Positions 26,649 to 36,027 of a DNA stretch of 64,000 nucleotides are shown here, in pieces. Location: contig CM049306.1 of assembly GCA_026874595.1 (NCBI GenBank), positions 18,657,019 through 18,721,018 of the forward strand, read 5' to 3'. Numbering within the stretch: position 1 is the stretch's first letter; every line of letters begins with the position of its first letter. Source of the stretch: Sipunculus nudus (Eukaryota; Annelida; Sipuncula; Golfingiida; Sipunculidae). The notes under the pieces were generated by a model, which was not told the DNA's origin, ran no database searches, and saw nothing but the letters and a program-made list of their open reading frames with translations. The position numbers and the translations under genes were made by a program.

Positions 26649-27437
26649 TGTTACGGAACCTAATTTAAAAAGATCACGTATGCGTAATGGACACAAATTT
26701 TGTAATGGAGATAAAAAAATCAGATTCTGTAACACTAGGCAGCGTGAAATGTCTAGGGGAATGAATAAAGAAGTCTGTGTTTTTTTGTTAACAAATAACT
26801 ATAATTTATTCTTAAAACAACCCTAACAATACAATACTAAATCAATACAATTATACAGTAAAACAGCGGTATAGCAACAAGTCAATACAATCACATAAAA
26901 AAAATAATGTGCACAGTACCTGAATACCAAAACCGTCACCACGATAAGTTCTTTAAATGTATACTCTCGGAGAATGACAGTCCAGTGGAAAGTTTTTGCA
27001 ACAACCCAGAAAATAAACTGAAGTCCAAATGCATAAAATCCAGGAGAAAGTCTTAGAACATCTATAATTGCCGCATTCGTCGGATAAGGTCCTAGAAACT
27101 GACACACGCTTCTGCGTTCGCTGGAATCTGCTCTGCTGCTCTCTGCCTGGTTCTAAAACACAGCCCCTTTATATACTTTCACACCCCAAGCCAAGAATTT
27201 TCCACTTCTCGAACAGTCTACATAACAGAGTAAATACGCGTTTCAGGAATTCTCTAGAAAAACAGCGCTGTGTATCTCTACATGCCAGGCTCATCACGTG
27301 ACCTCGGCCAGGCGTGAAAACCCAAGGCTAACATGACAACCAGTACGGATTAAACATAGAATGTAATACGCGGCCAGACACGAGTGCCACAACATGAGTT
27401 ACGCCCGTGTCACATAATTAAAGGAGCACCCGTAAAA
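26649..27437 (-). mobile_element. Solo LTR, 789 bp, in repeat copy 3
   Basis: The insertion interrupts unit sequence that is continuous in copies 1 and 2 (GAGGGAAGATACAG). It is flanked by GAAG on both sides (26645-26648, 27438-27441). On the minus strand it starts TTTTACGG and ends CCGTAACA, a TG...CA-type palindromic end with one change. In the same orientation, a TATA box (GTATATAAAGG, about 27166-27176) precedes a polyadenylation signal AATAAA (26805-26810) by about 360 bases, the U3-R-U5 order of an LTR. No retroelement coding region is attached. The TGTTACGG end and a 4-bp duplication suggest Gypsy-type, by inference. The 94-codon minus frame inside is not gag or pol. Confidence 0.72.
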
Positions 27438-28094
27438 GAAGATACAGGGATTTGTAAAAATATGTCCAAATTTGAAATTATTTGTCAAATCACAGTCACT
27501 CGAATCCCTATTACAGGGGGAAATTGGAAGAAACACCGCATTTTACACCTCTATACCTCTGATACATTGTATCTCCGTACGAGGTACTAAGTAAAGCCCT
27601 ATTATATACTGATATATAGTTACAGTTTCGTCGATTTCTCGATAAAAACTAACCACTTATAGGGATTCGAGCGACCTTGGTTAAATCTATGATAAAACAA
27701 ATACGAGCTGATCGCGAAAGAATGCGGGCAACTTGATAAAATCTCGAATAAAGTATCTGTTCTTATTTATAACTTTGTACAGCAATGTTGTGACACTTTC
27801 TTGAAACAGACTCTGATGAAATGTGCTTTAGGTCTGTTCATATTTACTATCACATTGTAACGTTGGAGAATTGGTCGTTAAATAATTCCAGAAATTAACA
27901 AATCCCGGCAAGTCTTAAGACTGAAAGTAAATGGAAACATTCATGCAACGTCACCAGCAGCAGCACACTTATACATAACTCGCAAATGCGCATGTTGATT
28001 TTCACAAATGCCAGCCTTTCTGATAACAATTTCTCAATAAATCAAAACAAATTGGGTAACATCATGATAATGTCACTACCTAAGACGAAATGAT

Positions 28095-28265
28095 TGTCAT
28101 CCCCGCCAAGAAGGTTTTGTCTCCATCTCTGTCTGTTGTTCTTGTTTTTTTAATCCTCTTTTAGCATGGTAACACAAAAAATACTTAACTGATTTTCATG
28201 TGACTGCGAAGGGATAGAACACGATCAGGAAAAAAATGAATTAAATTTGTTGTCCGCGTGAATGT
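28095..28265. repeat. Widespread 'CGCCAAGGAGG' interspersed repeat, copy 3
   Basis: Third copy of the block seen at 12395 and 19410, beginning CCCCGCCAAGAAGGTTTTGT. Part of the ancestral unit. Confidence 0.5.
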
Positions 28266-29684
28266 GCTTTAATTAGTGTCTGTCTAGTCTGTAAAATACT
28301 ATTTGTTAAGTCAAAGCATACAACTATGCTGAATACAGACCGATGACAATATATCACGCGTTAAAAACCATCTGATACACGAGGTTAGGTGTTAACACGT
28401 CTCACTGGCAGGGTGTGCTTTAAATTTGACCGAAAAATCTTTTCAAATGTACCATTCAACTCATCATTTTGGCACGTAACTCTGTTAAATGTACCATTCA
28501 ATTCCTATTTGCACTTAACATAAATGTTTCATTTAACACAATTTGTCTCCTTATTATAGATTCCCTTTGCATACAAAATTATTGTGTTCAGTAATTGTCC
28601 AGTCACGTTACCCCGATTGTAATAGATATTTAATATGAATATTTCAGTTGAGCATGGATATAAGTGCGTGTATCAACATTCGTGACGCCTTTACGAATCG
28701 ATATGGGCCAGTGAAACTGTCGTATCAAATGACCTCTAGTACGTGTTTCAGCACTATTGTAAACAACTGTATCAAGCGACAAACCCATATGGTATTTTGA
28801 ATCAATGCTCAGAAGTCACCCGAACACATGAAAAAAAAATCTTGTTTATTGATGAGTTGTTAACAGCAGCACACGCCTGATTCACTCGTGCATTGACAGT
28901 TTCTTTGTAATCTGGGTAGCAGAGAACCGTTTGTGTTCCGAAGATGACATGACACAAGAAACCAGATGCGCCCGCGGGCTGGAAAAGCCTTTCTTTATGT
29001 TACCTATGTAAATACCCTAACCCTCGAAAGCAGAGGTTAATGAGAGACAGCTATAAACAAAGGGAAAGAAAGAAAAAAAGAAGAAGTGAAAGAAAAGTAT
29101 CTAACAGATATTTAGCTCAAGATTATGTTTCCTTTGCATCCTAAGGTGCCCACGGTCAAAAACGAGACTAGAAAGTCGACACATTTCTTATTCTAAAAAA
29201 AAAATCAAGGGATTATCTTCATTCAATAGGCGTCGGATATTGGAAAGGGTCCTGTAACACAAGTCTAAATTCACCCCCCTTTCGGACTGCATATATATGG
29301 TTAGATTATCAGGAGACATAGCAAGATTCAGGTTAATGATTTGTGACATAGCTTTATTATAGGCTATATCAATAAATTCTACCACCAACATACATTAAAA
29401 GGGAAAGGGAACAAATTGCACTGTAGAAATACTTATAGACGTTTACTATATGTCACAAAAGTGATTTCACGTGAACAGTAAAAGTTACTTTATTTAAACA
29501 TGTACCGCGGTGCACGTTTTTTATAAAGGTGCTCTGTGACACTGTGTTCGAGTATGTTCATTGGCGCTTACTATACCTTGGCAATTTAATATTCACGGGA
29601 GAAAAGGGGCGTTGGTCATAAGGAAAAATAATATGCTCGTATCAGCAAGGTTAAGCCTGTTTATATTTCCTATTATAAACCCCA

Positions 29685-30005
29685 ATTTCCGGCTTCTTTA
29701 GGACATCGGTAGAGCGCAGGACTCAAATCTGGGAGATCATTAGTACGAATCTCAGCCGAGTCGTTGAGATTTTTCATGATCGGCCCCACCCAGGGTGAGC
29801 GCTTAATCGGAAGGCCGTGCTCAGTGGCATTCTTTCAATAACTAACGAGTGCGCCTTTCGGGGTTTCCTCGTTGGTATGCCCTGGCAATGGGGAGGATTA
29901 CACACCGCAGGCGCTGTAGTCACCGGATCTGGTTAACACCAGTATATAAGATACTGTCATGTCACGTAGTCCGAAACCGGAACAGAATTCTGCAGATGTA
30001 CATAT
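29685..30005 (+). mobile_element. tRNA-derived SINE in repeat copy 3
   Basis: Same element as at 14855 and 23565. The head reads GGTAGAGCGCAGGACT followed by TAGTACGAATCTCAGCC, the most tRNA-like D-arm and T-arm of the three copies. The A-rich tail at 30024-30055 merges into an ATATAAGATT simple repeat. Confidence 0.6.
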
Positions 30006-30514
30006 ACTTAGTAAGCTAGCACAAATAAATAGCTTAAAAAAAAAATATTCAAAAAAATAAGTCATATATATATAAGATTATATAAGATTATATAAGATAT
30101 AAGGTTATAAGATTTAGTTAGATTTAAACTTTATTACAACAGATATACACATTGCAACCTTCACCGTACGTGTATATGTGTATGTCATCGATTTACCCAT
30201 AGTTCAATGTCCGTATCTTACCATGGTTATTGCAACGGCTGTCACATAATTGCCCCCTGGCTCCCGCATAATCAAATAACGTCTCACCAAATGTGATAAT
30301 TGAAAACAAATGGCAATTTGTTTACTACACCAGACATCATATTTCTCATTCACTTACTTCCCATCGTGTTCGCACCACAAATAATCGTCGTAACAACACA
30401 TGAACGGTAATCTGCACTTTATTTTTGAAAATGATTAACAAGGGGTGATGGTCGTAAAAATAATTTTATAGTGATTGAAACTATAGGCTAATGATGCCCT
30501 TTTCTGCTTAAGCA

Positions 30515-30680
30515 TTATAAATATCCAGGGATGGAGTTTATTTTATAGATATTGACGGTACTCATACAGGAGACAACAACTCTCCCCTTGCTTTTTTTAA
30601 TAGTTTCCTTCACATTCAGACGTAAGCTTGTTTAAGAGATAAAAACAGTTTGAAAGTAGTTATATACATAGACGGATGAA
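30515..30680. repeat. Dispersed repeat shared with 54520-54685
   Basis: Shares a series of phrases in the same order with 54520-54685: TATCCAGG, a CAACAACTCTCCCCTTG-type block, TTTCCTTCA(C/G)ATTCA, CGTAAGC, and GAAAGTAGTTA. No ends or coding content are visible. The two copies are about 24 kb apart. Confidence 0.5.
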
Positions 30681-30773
30681 ACTATATATGAAACGTGCAC
30701 CATGTAAATGAAACAAACCAAAATCAATAAAGGAAACCCGTACAACGTGTACGTATACATCATATAGTGATAC

Positions 30774-30928
30774 TTGCTCCTCGCTCTGAGCCACTCCTGA
30801 AGCTCGGCTTTCTTGGTTGGAACGTGTGCCCCAGGAGCCACCATACTATGGTATGGGGCATTGTCCATTACAAGAACACTGCCCCGGGGAATGTTGGACA
30901 GAAGCTGCTCCTGAAGTACATTATTTCT
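30774..30928 (-). pseudogene. Transposase exon with second catalytic Asp (MDNAPYHS)
   Basis: Reads LQEQLLSNIPRGSVLVMDNA and continues PYHSMVAPGAHVPTKKAELQ, then EWLRARS. The Asp of MDNAPYHS is the second carboxylate of the DDE triad. A PT-K-A-ELQEWL tail after it is typical of this family in invertebrates, from memory. It is preceded by an acceptor-like CATTAG (AG at 30929-30930) and ends at a possible donor GTATCA. The open frame continues past the donor into low-information sequence, so the exon end is an inference. Confidence 0.72.
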
Positions 30929-31147
30929 CTAATGCACTGTCTTATCGTGTGGAAGGTGACATACAGCTCCATGCATAACGCGACTCATATATTTTCCAGA
31001 CTTGTACTAAGTTACACCTGAATATATCCTGTAGATGAAGTATAGTATATAGAGTAATGTATAAAATACTGTCATATCATTCAAAAATTCTAAAAACAGC
31101 ATATGTACAAAGTATACAGCCTGTAACAAATTTAGTATGTATGTTTG

Positions 31148-31148
<1 letters not shown>

Positions 31149-31209
<61 letters not shown>
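31149..31209. repeat. Compound (TA)n(GA)n microsatellite
   Basis: A TA run of about 9 units passes directly into a GA run of about 21 units. It lies in the presumed intron between the two catalytic exons. Confidence 0.95.
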
Positions 31210-31210
<1 letters not shown>

Positions 31211-31519
31211 AGACAAATTCTAGTGCCGGCTAAATTTACGGTCGCTGGCGAAGCAAGCGGAATTGGTCACAGCAAAATCAAAAAATGTCAGCTTTATCTT
31301 TGCGTTGTTTTTTTAATGATAAATTTCGTTCTTTAGTTTTTGTAAACATACTTATGAGCTACAAATTTAATGCATTTTTGGATAATTAATATCCAAAGTT
31401 TCATTGCTTGTAGCTGTTTTTTTACGATCTTTATGATGTTTTTGTCGGTTGGTGGGTTGCAAATGTAAGCTTTACACCACACTGGCACCCAACAGAGTGG
31501 CTATATAACCTTGTCTGTG

Positions 31520-31521
<2 letters not shown>

Positions 31522-31572
<51 letters not shown>

Positions 31573-31604
31573 ATGTATATATGTGTGTGTGTTAAGGAAT
31601 TATA

Positions 31605-31640
<36 letters not shown>
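31522..31640. repeat. (AT)n, (GT)n and (ATT)n microsatellites
   Basis: An AT run (31522-31569), a short GT run (31581-31592) and an ATT run (31605-31640) follow one another in a presumed transposase intron. Confidence 0.95.
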
Positions 31641-31641
<1 letters not shown>

Positions 31642-31933
31642 GTAGTTCAATCATGTTGCACCAACTACGAAATAAATACCTTGAACCATTTAACAAATCG
31701 GTCACCATTTATATCTCCATGGTAATCTGAGTTTGGATTCCAAAATGAGTTTGAAACCCTCTTCACTGACCGCGACCACGATGATTACTCTTGGCCCACG
31801 GCCGAGCGATAGGAAGCTCTTTCTTCCTCATCCTTCAATACATAACAAGATATATCGATTAATGAATTTTTTATCGTTCCCATCGATTGAATACATTTCA
31901 TAAATAATTATATGACCTTTTGTAGTTACTTAC

Positions 31934-32055
31934 CTGTCCAACCATTGCCCGCTATTTATCCACGTCTAGTCCAAGTATATGATCTGACGGCCATCCTCCT
32001 TGCATCTTTTTATCTCTCTTAAATACTTCGCCCGCAATAAGACGATGTCCTCCCT
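31934..32055 (-). pseudogene. Transposase exon with first catalytic Asp and a stop (YLD-TAG-TW)
   Basis: Reads REDIVLLRAKYLREIKRCKE then DGRQIIYLD, a TAG stop at 31966-31968, then TWINSGQWLD. It is bounded by an acceptor TATATCAG (AG at 32056-32057) and a strong donor GTAAGT (rc of 31928-31933). The family normally has Glu after YLD, so one base change from GAG to TAG would explain the stop. The flanking splice signals are intact, which argues that the exon was used before this mutation. Confidence 0.75.
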
Positions 32056-32191
32056 CTGATATAGGTGGTAATCATGACTTCTTTTCTTAATGTGACATAA
32101 AAACAATATGTGACATTAATACATGCATAGTTTATACGCTTTTTCTAGTTCAACCATCAACTATATATGAAAAATTAATATAATAAAGGTT

Positions 32192-32270
32192 ACCTTTTCT
32201 AGCGAATCAGTTGGAACGCTGGACTAGTGTGCCACCAGTACAAGTTCGAATCCGGAGTTAGCTATTTTTT
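32192..32270 (+). ncRNA. tRNA-like pol III unit (pseudo-tRNA or SINE head)
   Basis: A-box-like TAGCGAATCAGTTGG (32200-32214), a GCG/CGC D-stem, and B-box AGTTCGAATCC (32243-32253), followed by TTTTTT (32265-32270) as a pol III terminator. Spacing between boxes fits a tRNA, but the T-stem and acceptor stem do not pair well, so it is probably a tRNA pseudogene or the head of a short SINE. It lies in the intron between transposase exons 1 and 2, on the opposite strand. Confidence 0.4.
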
Positions 32271-32303
32271 CCTTCTCAGCAGAATATTTCCTTAACAATA
32301 ATT

Positions 32304-32306
<3 letters not shown>

Positions 32307-32345
<39 letters not shown>
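32307..32345. repeat. (AT)n microsatellite
   Basis: About 20 AT units in the presumed first intron of the transposase pseudogene. Confidence 0.95.
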
Positions 32346-32351
<6 letters not shown>

Positions 32352-32558
32352 GATTTATTATTATCTTATATAAAACATTACCTTGTTAACGTTTTGCGAT
32401 ATATATATATATTATACTTACCTTTATATAAATATTATGATGATGATTTTTTTTACAAATAATAAATAATACATTATATAGGAATGATGGTTTTAAACAG
32501 AAGTCAATATTAACTGACTTAATATGAAGGCCCTTTGAATATATATTTATATATTTAC

Positions 32559-32560
<2 letters not shown>

Positions 32561-32619
<59 letters not shown>

Positions 32620-32660
32620 AGCTTATATATATATTATACATATATATATATATATTTACA
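32561..32660. repeat. (AT)n microsatellite cluster
   Basis: An AT run of about 27 units (32561-32614), a short interruption, then two further TA tracts up to about 32660. Confidence 0.95.
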
Positions 32661-32772
32661 TATTTGCAAGCTTTATTATATTTACACTTAATTATTTAAT
32701 AGGCTTATATACATACAAATTTTACATATAAATTAATTATATATACAGGCCGTTTATTCTCTTTCTGAAATT

Positions 32773-32989
32773 ACCTGATGACATCTTCATCAAACCTATC
32801 AATGACAGGTGTTGTCTTCTTGATCTTGCCTTCTTGAGGAATATTTTGGAGGTATCGCCATAATGTAGTGGAACTAATACCCAGGATGGCACAGACGCGT
32901 TCTTGAATTCTGTGGATGGTATACTTTAAACGCCCTTTGTTGGCCTCTTCAGAACAAAAAGCATACACCCGATGGACAAAATCAGCCAT
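32773..32989 (-). pseudogene. Transposase N-terminal helix-turn-helix exon
   Basis: Starts ATGG in good context (CTTCACGATGG) and encodes about 72 residues beginning MADFVHRVYAFCSEEANKGR. A helix-turn-helix follows at about residues 27-47 (AILGISSTTLWRYLQ). It ends DRFDEDVI at the donor CATCAG|GTAATT. The layout (short aromatic N-terminus, HTH, then an F-DEDVIR block) fits the DNA-binding end of IS630/Tc1-type transposases. No stop or frameshift is visible within the exon, so it could still encode an HTH peptide if transcribed. Confidence 0.7.
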
Positions 32990-33061
32990 CGTGAAGGCTC
33001 AGTCTGTGTTAAACGCGCATTTTGAACCATGTCACTCGCATATGCATTCACGCGAAACCCG

Positions 33062-33081
33062 TGACGTCATGTGTTACGTCA
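33062..33081. promoter_or_regulatory. CRE palindrome and half-site upstream of the HTH exon
   Basis: TGACGTCA (33062-33069) is followed 4 bases later by TTACGTCA (33074-33081), about 75-90 bases upstream of the minus-strand ATG at 32989. The full palindrome is the cAMP-response element core. Activity is unknown. Confidence 0.35.
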
Positions 33082-33307
33082 TTCCATTATGACGCGTGCT
33101 GGTGTCGCATACAGACTTTCAGTTTGGCTAGTTTGGCAAGCACATCTCAAGAAAGAAAACAACACTCCAGCGTCGTTAAGTAAGTTTGGTTTATTAGATT
33201 TTTTGCTAACTTCATACAAAATTAGGTCGTTTTCTAGGCATTCATAGTATCGCAGTGGAAACGTATTTAAAATAATGCTATAGAAATGATCGCGAAAAAA
33301 CAGTATT

Positions 33308-33643
33308 TCACGGTTGGTGGAACGGACTTGGTTTATTATGCAAAGTAACATGACCATCTATTCCCTTAGGCTGGTTCCCTCCCCTCTTTCTCTCCCTATC
33401 GTCGCGTCCTCGAAAGAGGGGCAGGTAACGGGTACTCACTTCGTGGCTAAAATGACGTAATAATACTGCCGTTAACGCGCTTTTATCCACTAATTTTTGG
33501 ACTTTTAAATTAAAAAGATTAGCTCTACCTTCAATTAGGGTTGTCATTGGTAAAATACCATGTTTGTAATCCAATGAAATAGTAAAATGTAACAGAAAGG
33601 TCATAACCCATCCATACCAAGACATGATCACCTGGGTAAACAG
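33308..33643 (-). other. Exon-like open frame ending at GTGAGT, unrecognised
   Basis: On the minus strand an acceptor-like CTGTTTACCCAG precedes GTGATCATG. The frame stays open for about 107 codons. At 33434-33439 it crosses a perfect donor GTGAGT just after ...LLRHFSHE, which would make an exon of about 200 bases. I recognise no domain. The donor lies in an 18-bp sequence that recurs inverted at 36990-37007. It could be an exon of an unknown gene or a chance frame. Confidence 0.25.
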
Positions 33644-33699
33644 ACTGGTGATAGCCTCTCACCCTGCAGAGAGCCCCGCCCCGTCCTTGTCAACACCTA

Positions 33700-34777
33700 T
33701 AGTCCGTTTTATCCCCTCATGTCCACCTGTTTTTTGCTATGAAAATTTTTATTAGATACATTTCAAGGGAAACAGTTATAGTGTAGAGGAGAGGATTACA
33801 GAACCTAATTTTCAACTATAGTCCATTTCACCACCTGCTGTCCACCTGTTTTTTGTAGATGATTTACTTAAAAGTTTATATTTTTCAATATTTTCCAAGT
33901 AAACGACATATGGAAGTGACAACCTAATATGGCAGTTAAGAATTTTACAATAAATCCCTTGTTCATGTTTTACAACATTTTAGTCTCTTTACCATGATCT
34001 GGCAGATATTGTGTGTCCCTCCATAAGTAGCCATCTTTGTTTTAGCTGGTTATATTTTTTAGAGTGTTTACATGAGATCATCCAATCAGCAGCTGTCAGC
34101 TGAGGCTGTTTTTGCATGTGACCAATGACCTTGACCGCCATAAGTGGGTCTGATATGTTGTAAAATATAGACTGATTTCTCATATTTTCAGAAAATTATG
34201 TTACTCAAATATGGCATAAGGTAGGAATTTAGTTACCCAGTTGAAAATTAGGTTCTGTAATCCTCTCCTCTACACTATAATTGTTTCCCATGAAATATAC
34301 CTAATAAAAATTTTCATAGCAAAAAACAGGTGGACATGAAGGGATGAAACGGACTATAGGTAACTAAATTTCTATCTTATGCCATATTTGAGTAACAGAA
34401 TTTTCTGAAAATATGAGAAATCAGTCTACATTTTACAACATATCAGAACCACTTATGGCGGTCAAGGTCATTGGTCACATGCCAAAACAGCCTCAACTGA
34501 CAGCAGCTGATTGGATGACCTCATGTAAACACTCTAAAAAATATAACCAGCTAAAACTAAGATGGCTACTTATGGAGGGATACACCATATCTGCCAGATC
34601 ATGATAAAGAGACAAAAATGTTGTGAAACATAAACGGGGGATTTATTGTAAAATTCTTAACTGCCATATTAGGTTGTCACTTCCATATGTTGTTTACTTG
34701 GAAAATATTGAAAAATATAAACTTTTAAGTAAATCATCTACAAAAAACAGGTGGACAGCAGGTGGCGAAATGGACTA
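33700..34777 (+). mobile_element. 538-bp TIR element, copy 1 (interrupted by copy 2)
   Basis: Starts TAGTCCGTTTTATCCCCTCA after TA (33698-33699) and ends GAAATGGACTA before TA (34778-34779). Inverted ends of about 37 bp share TGTCCACCTGTTTTTTG. It is split at 33816/34359 by another copy of the same element. Removing that copy and one TA leaves exactly 538 bp. TA duplications and these ends point to a Tc1/mariner-type non-autonomous element. A 63-codon frame (34413-34604) recurs in all copies. Confidence 0.9.
33819..34356 (-). mobile_element. 538-bp TIR element, copy 2 (nested inside copy 1)
   Basis: Runs from TAGTCCATTTCACCACCTGC to GATGAAACGGACTA in reverse orientation, flanked by TA on both sides (33817-33818, 34357-34358). 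The host sequence across the break reads TTCAAC-TA-GGTAACT; the undisturbed copy at 36028 reads TTCAACAAGGTAACT, so target site and duplication can be read directly. Length is 538 bp, equal to the reconstructed host copy. Its recurring frame is at 33989-34183. Confidence 0.92.
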
Positions 34778-34836
34778 TAGTGGCCGGGAAAGATGTCCTG
34801 TCAGACGACAAATAAAAGATATAATAGGGCGAATAA

Positions 34837-34900
34837 TAATAATAATAATGATAATAACAATATTTTTTCAGTATTATTATTATCATTATTATTATTATTA
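34837..34900. repeat. (AAT)n/(ATT)n microsatellite beside a TIR element
   Basis: Runs of AAT then ATT with interruptions, ending directly at the TA target duplication of the element starting at 34901. Confidence 0.9.
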
Positions 34901-35439
34901 TAGTCCGTTTCATCCCTTCATGTCCACCTGTTTTTTGCTATGAAAATTTTTATTAGTTACATTTCAAGGGAAACAATTACAGGGTAGAGCAGAGAATTAA
35001 AGAACCTAATTTTTTAACAAGTTAACTAAATACCTTCTTTATACCTTATTTAAGAAAAAGGATTTTCTGAAAATATGAGAAATCAGTCTACATTTTACAA
35101 CATATCAGACCTACTTATGGCGGTCAAGGTCATTGGTCACATGCAAAAACAGCCTCAAATGACAGCTGCTGATTGGATGATCTCATGTAAACACTCTAAA
35201 AAATATAACCAGCTAAAACAAAGATGGTTACTTATGGAGGGACACATCTTATCTGTCAGATCATGGTGAAGAGACTAAAATGTTGTGAAACATAAATGGG
35301 GGATTTATTGTAAAATTCTTAATTGCCATGTTAGGTTGTCACTTCCATATGTAATTTTCTAGGAAATAATTGAAAAATATAAACTTTTAAGAAAATTATC
35401 AACATAAAACAGGTGGACAGCAGGTGGTGAAATGGACCA
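34901..35439 (+). mobile_element. 538-bp TIR element, copy 3
   Basis: 539 bp, from TAGTCCGTTTCATCCCTTCA to AAATGGACCA, flanked by TA on both sides (34899-34900, 35440-35441). The last bases carry one change (GGACCA for GGACTA). It lies between ATT-rich microsatellites. Recurring frame at 35075-35269. Confidence 0.9.
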
Positions 35440-35449
35440 TAATTAAAAA

Positions 35450-35643
35450 TTATTATTATGATTATGATTATGATTATTATTATTATTATTATTATTAATA
35501 ATATCATTTTTATTGCTATTTATGTGTTTATTAAAATAAATGTGATGTCAGAATCAACAAATAAATTTGTTAATTCCTATTACTACTACTACTACTATTA
35601 TTTATAATAATAAAATTGTGTTGTTATCATGCAATAACAATTA

Positions 35644-35677
<34 letters not shown>

Positions 35678-36020
35678 TAAGTTTGTATTTTAGTATATAT
35701 TAGTTCAAAAATTTAAAACAATATTTGTGGAAACATTTTTGATTTATAATAATAAAAATAATAATTATAATAATAATAATAAAAATAAACATAATCATTA
35801 TTTCTTATAAAAATGCTGCTATTGAATGAACAAGTAATTAATAATACTTCAAAAATTGAAAAATAAAATAATATACTTATAAAAATGGAATGTTGCTATA
35901 ATAGTAATAATAATTATAAAAAATAATAATAATAGAAATAAAAAGTATCATTATTATTAAGATTATGTCTTATTAAGTATTAAATTCAAGCAAATATAGC
36001 ATTAATTAAATAAATAAATA
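35450..36020. repeat. ATT/AAT/GT-rich simple-sequence tract
   Basis: Dense imperfect ATT, AAT, TAC and TA tracts with a (GT)n run at about 35659-35678. No coding or RNA signal. Confidence 0.9.
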
Positions 36021-36027
36021 ATAATTA

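Larger units (their letters stand above)
24713..30310. repeat. Tandem large repeat unit, copy 3
   Basis: Begins directly after copy 2 and stays co-linear until TGATAATTGAAAACAAAT at about 30310, where similarity stops; the terminal part found in copies 1 and 2 is missing. It has lost about 260 bp near 25135 and a larger block near 29180. It has gained a 789-bp solo LTR at 26649-27437. It is the only copy in which the minus-strand exon-like segment is open. Confidence 0.85.
30774..32989 (-). pseudogene. Broken spliced IS630/Tc1/mariner-type DDE transposase gene
   Basis: Three minus-strand exon-like pieces lie in the right order. An N-terminal helix-turn-helix exon (32773-32989) ends at a good donor. 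A second exon (31934-32055) carries the first catalytic Asp in YLD. A third (30774-30928) carries the second Asp in VMDNAPYHS. The YLD-(E)-TW and MDNAPYHS motifs belong to DDE_3-type transposases. The linker exon between 1 and 2, the stretch between 2 and 3, and the C-terminal catalytic residue are not visible. The codon after YLD is TAG. The introns are filled with TA, GA and TTA microsatellites. No terminal inverted repeats were found. It could be a decayed transposon or a former host gene derived from one. Confidence 0.72.

Noticed and set aside
26823-27107. 94-codon minus frame, hydrophobic, considered as a membrane protein
   Set aside because: Lies between the TATA box and polyadenylation signal of the solo LTR. 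Best explained as LTR sequence.
30767-31021. 84-codon plus-strand frame overlapping the transposase exon
   Set aside because: It is the antisense shadow of the MDNAPYHS exon.
32192-32270. Functional tRNA gene
   Set aside because: A and B boxes and terminator are present, but acceptor and T stems do not pair.
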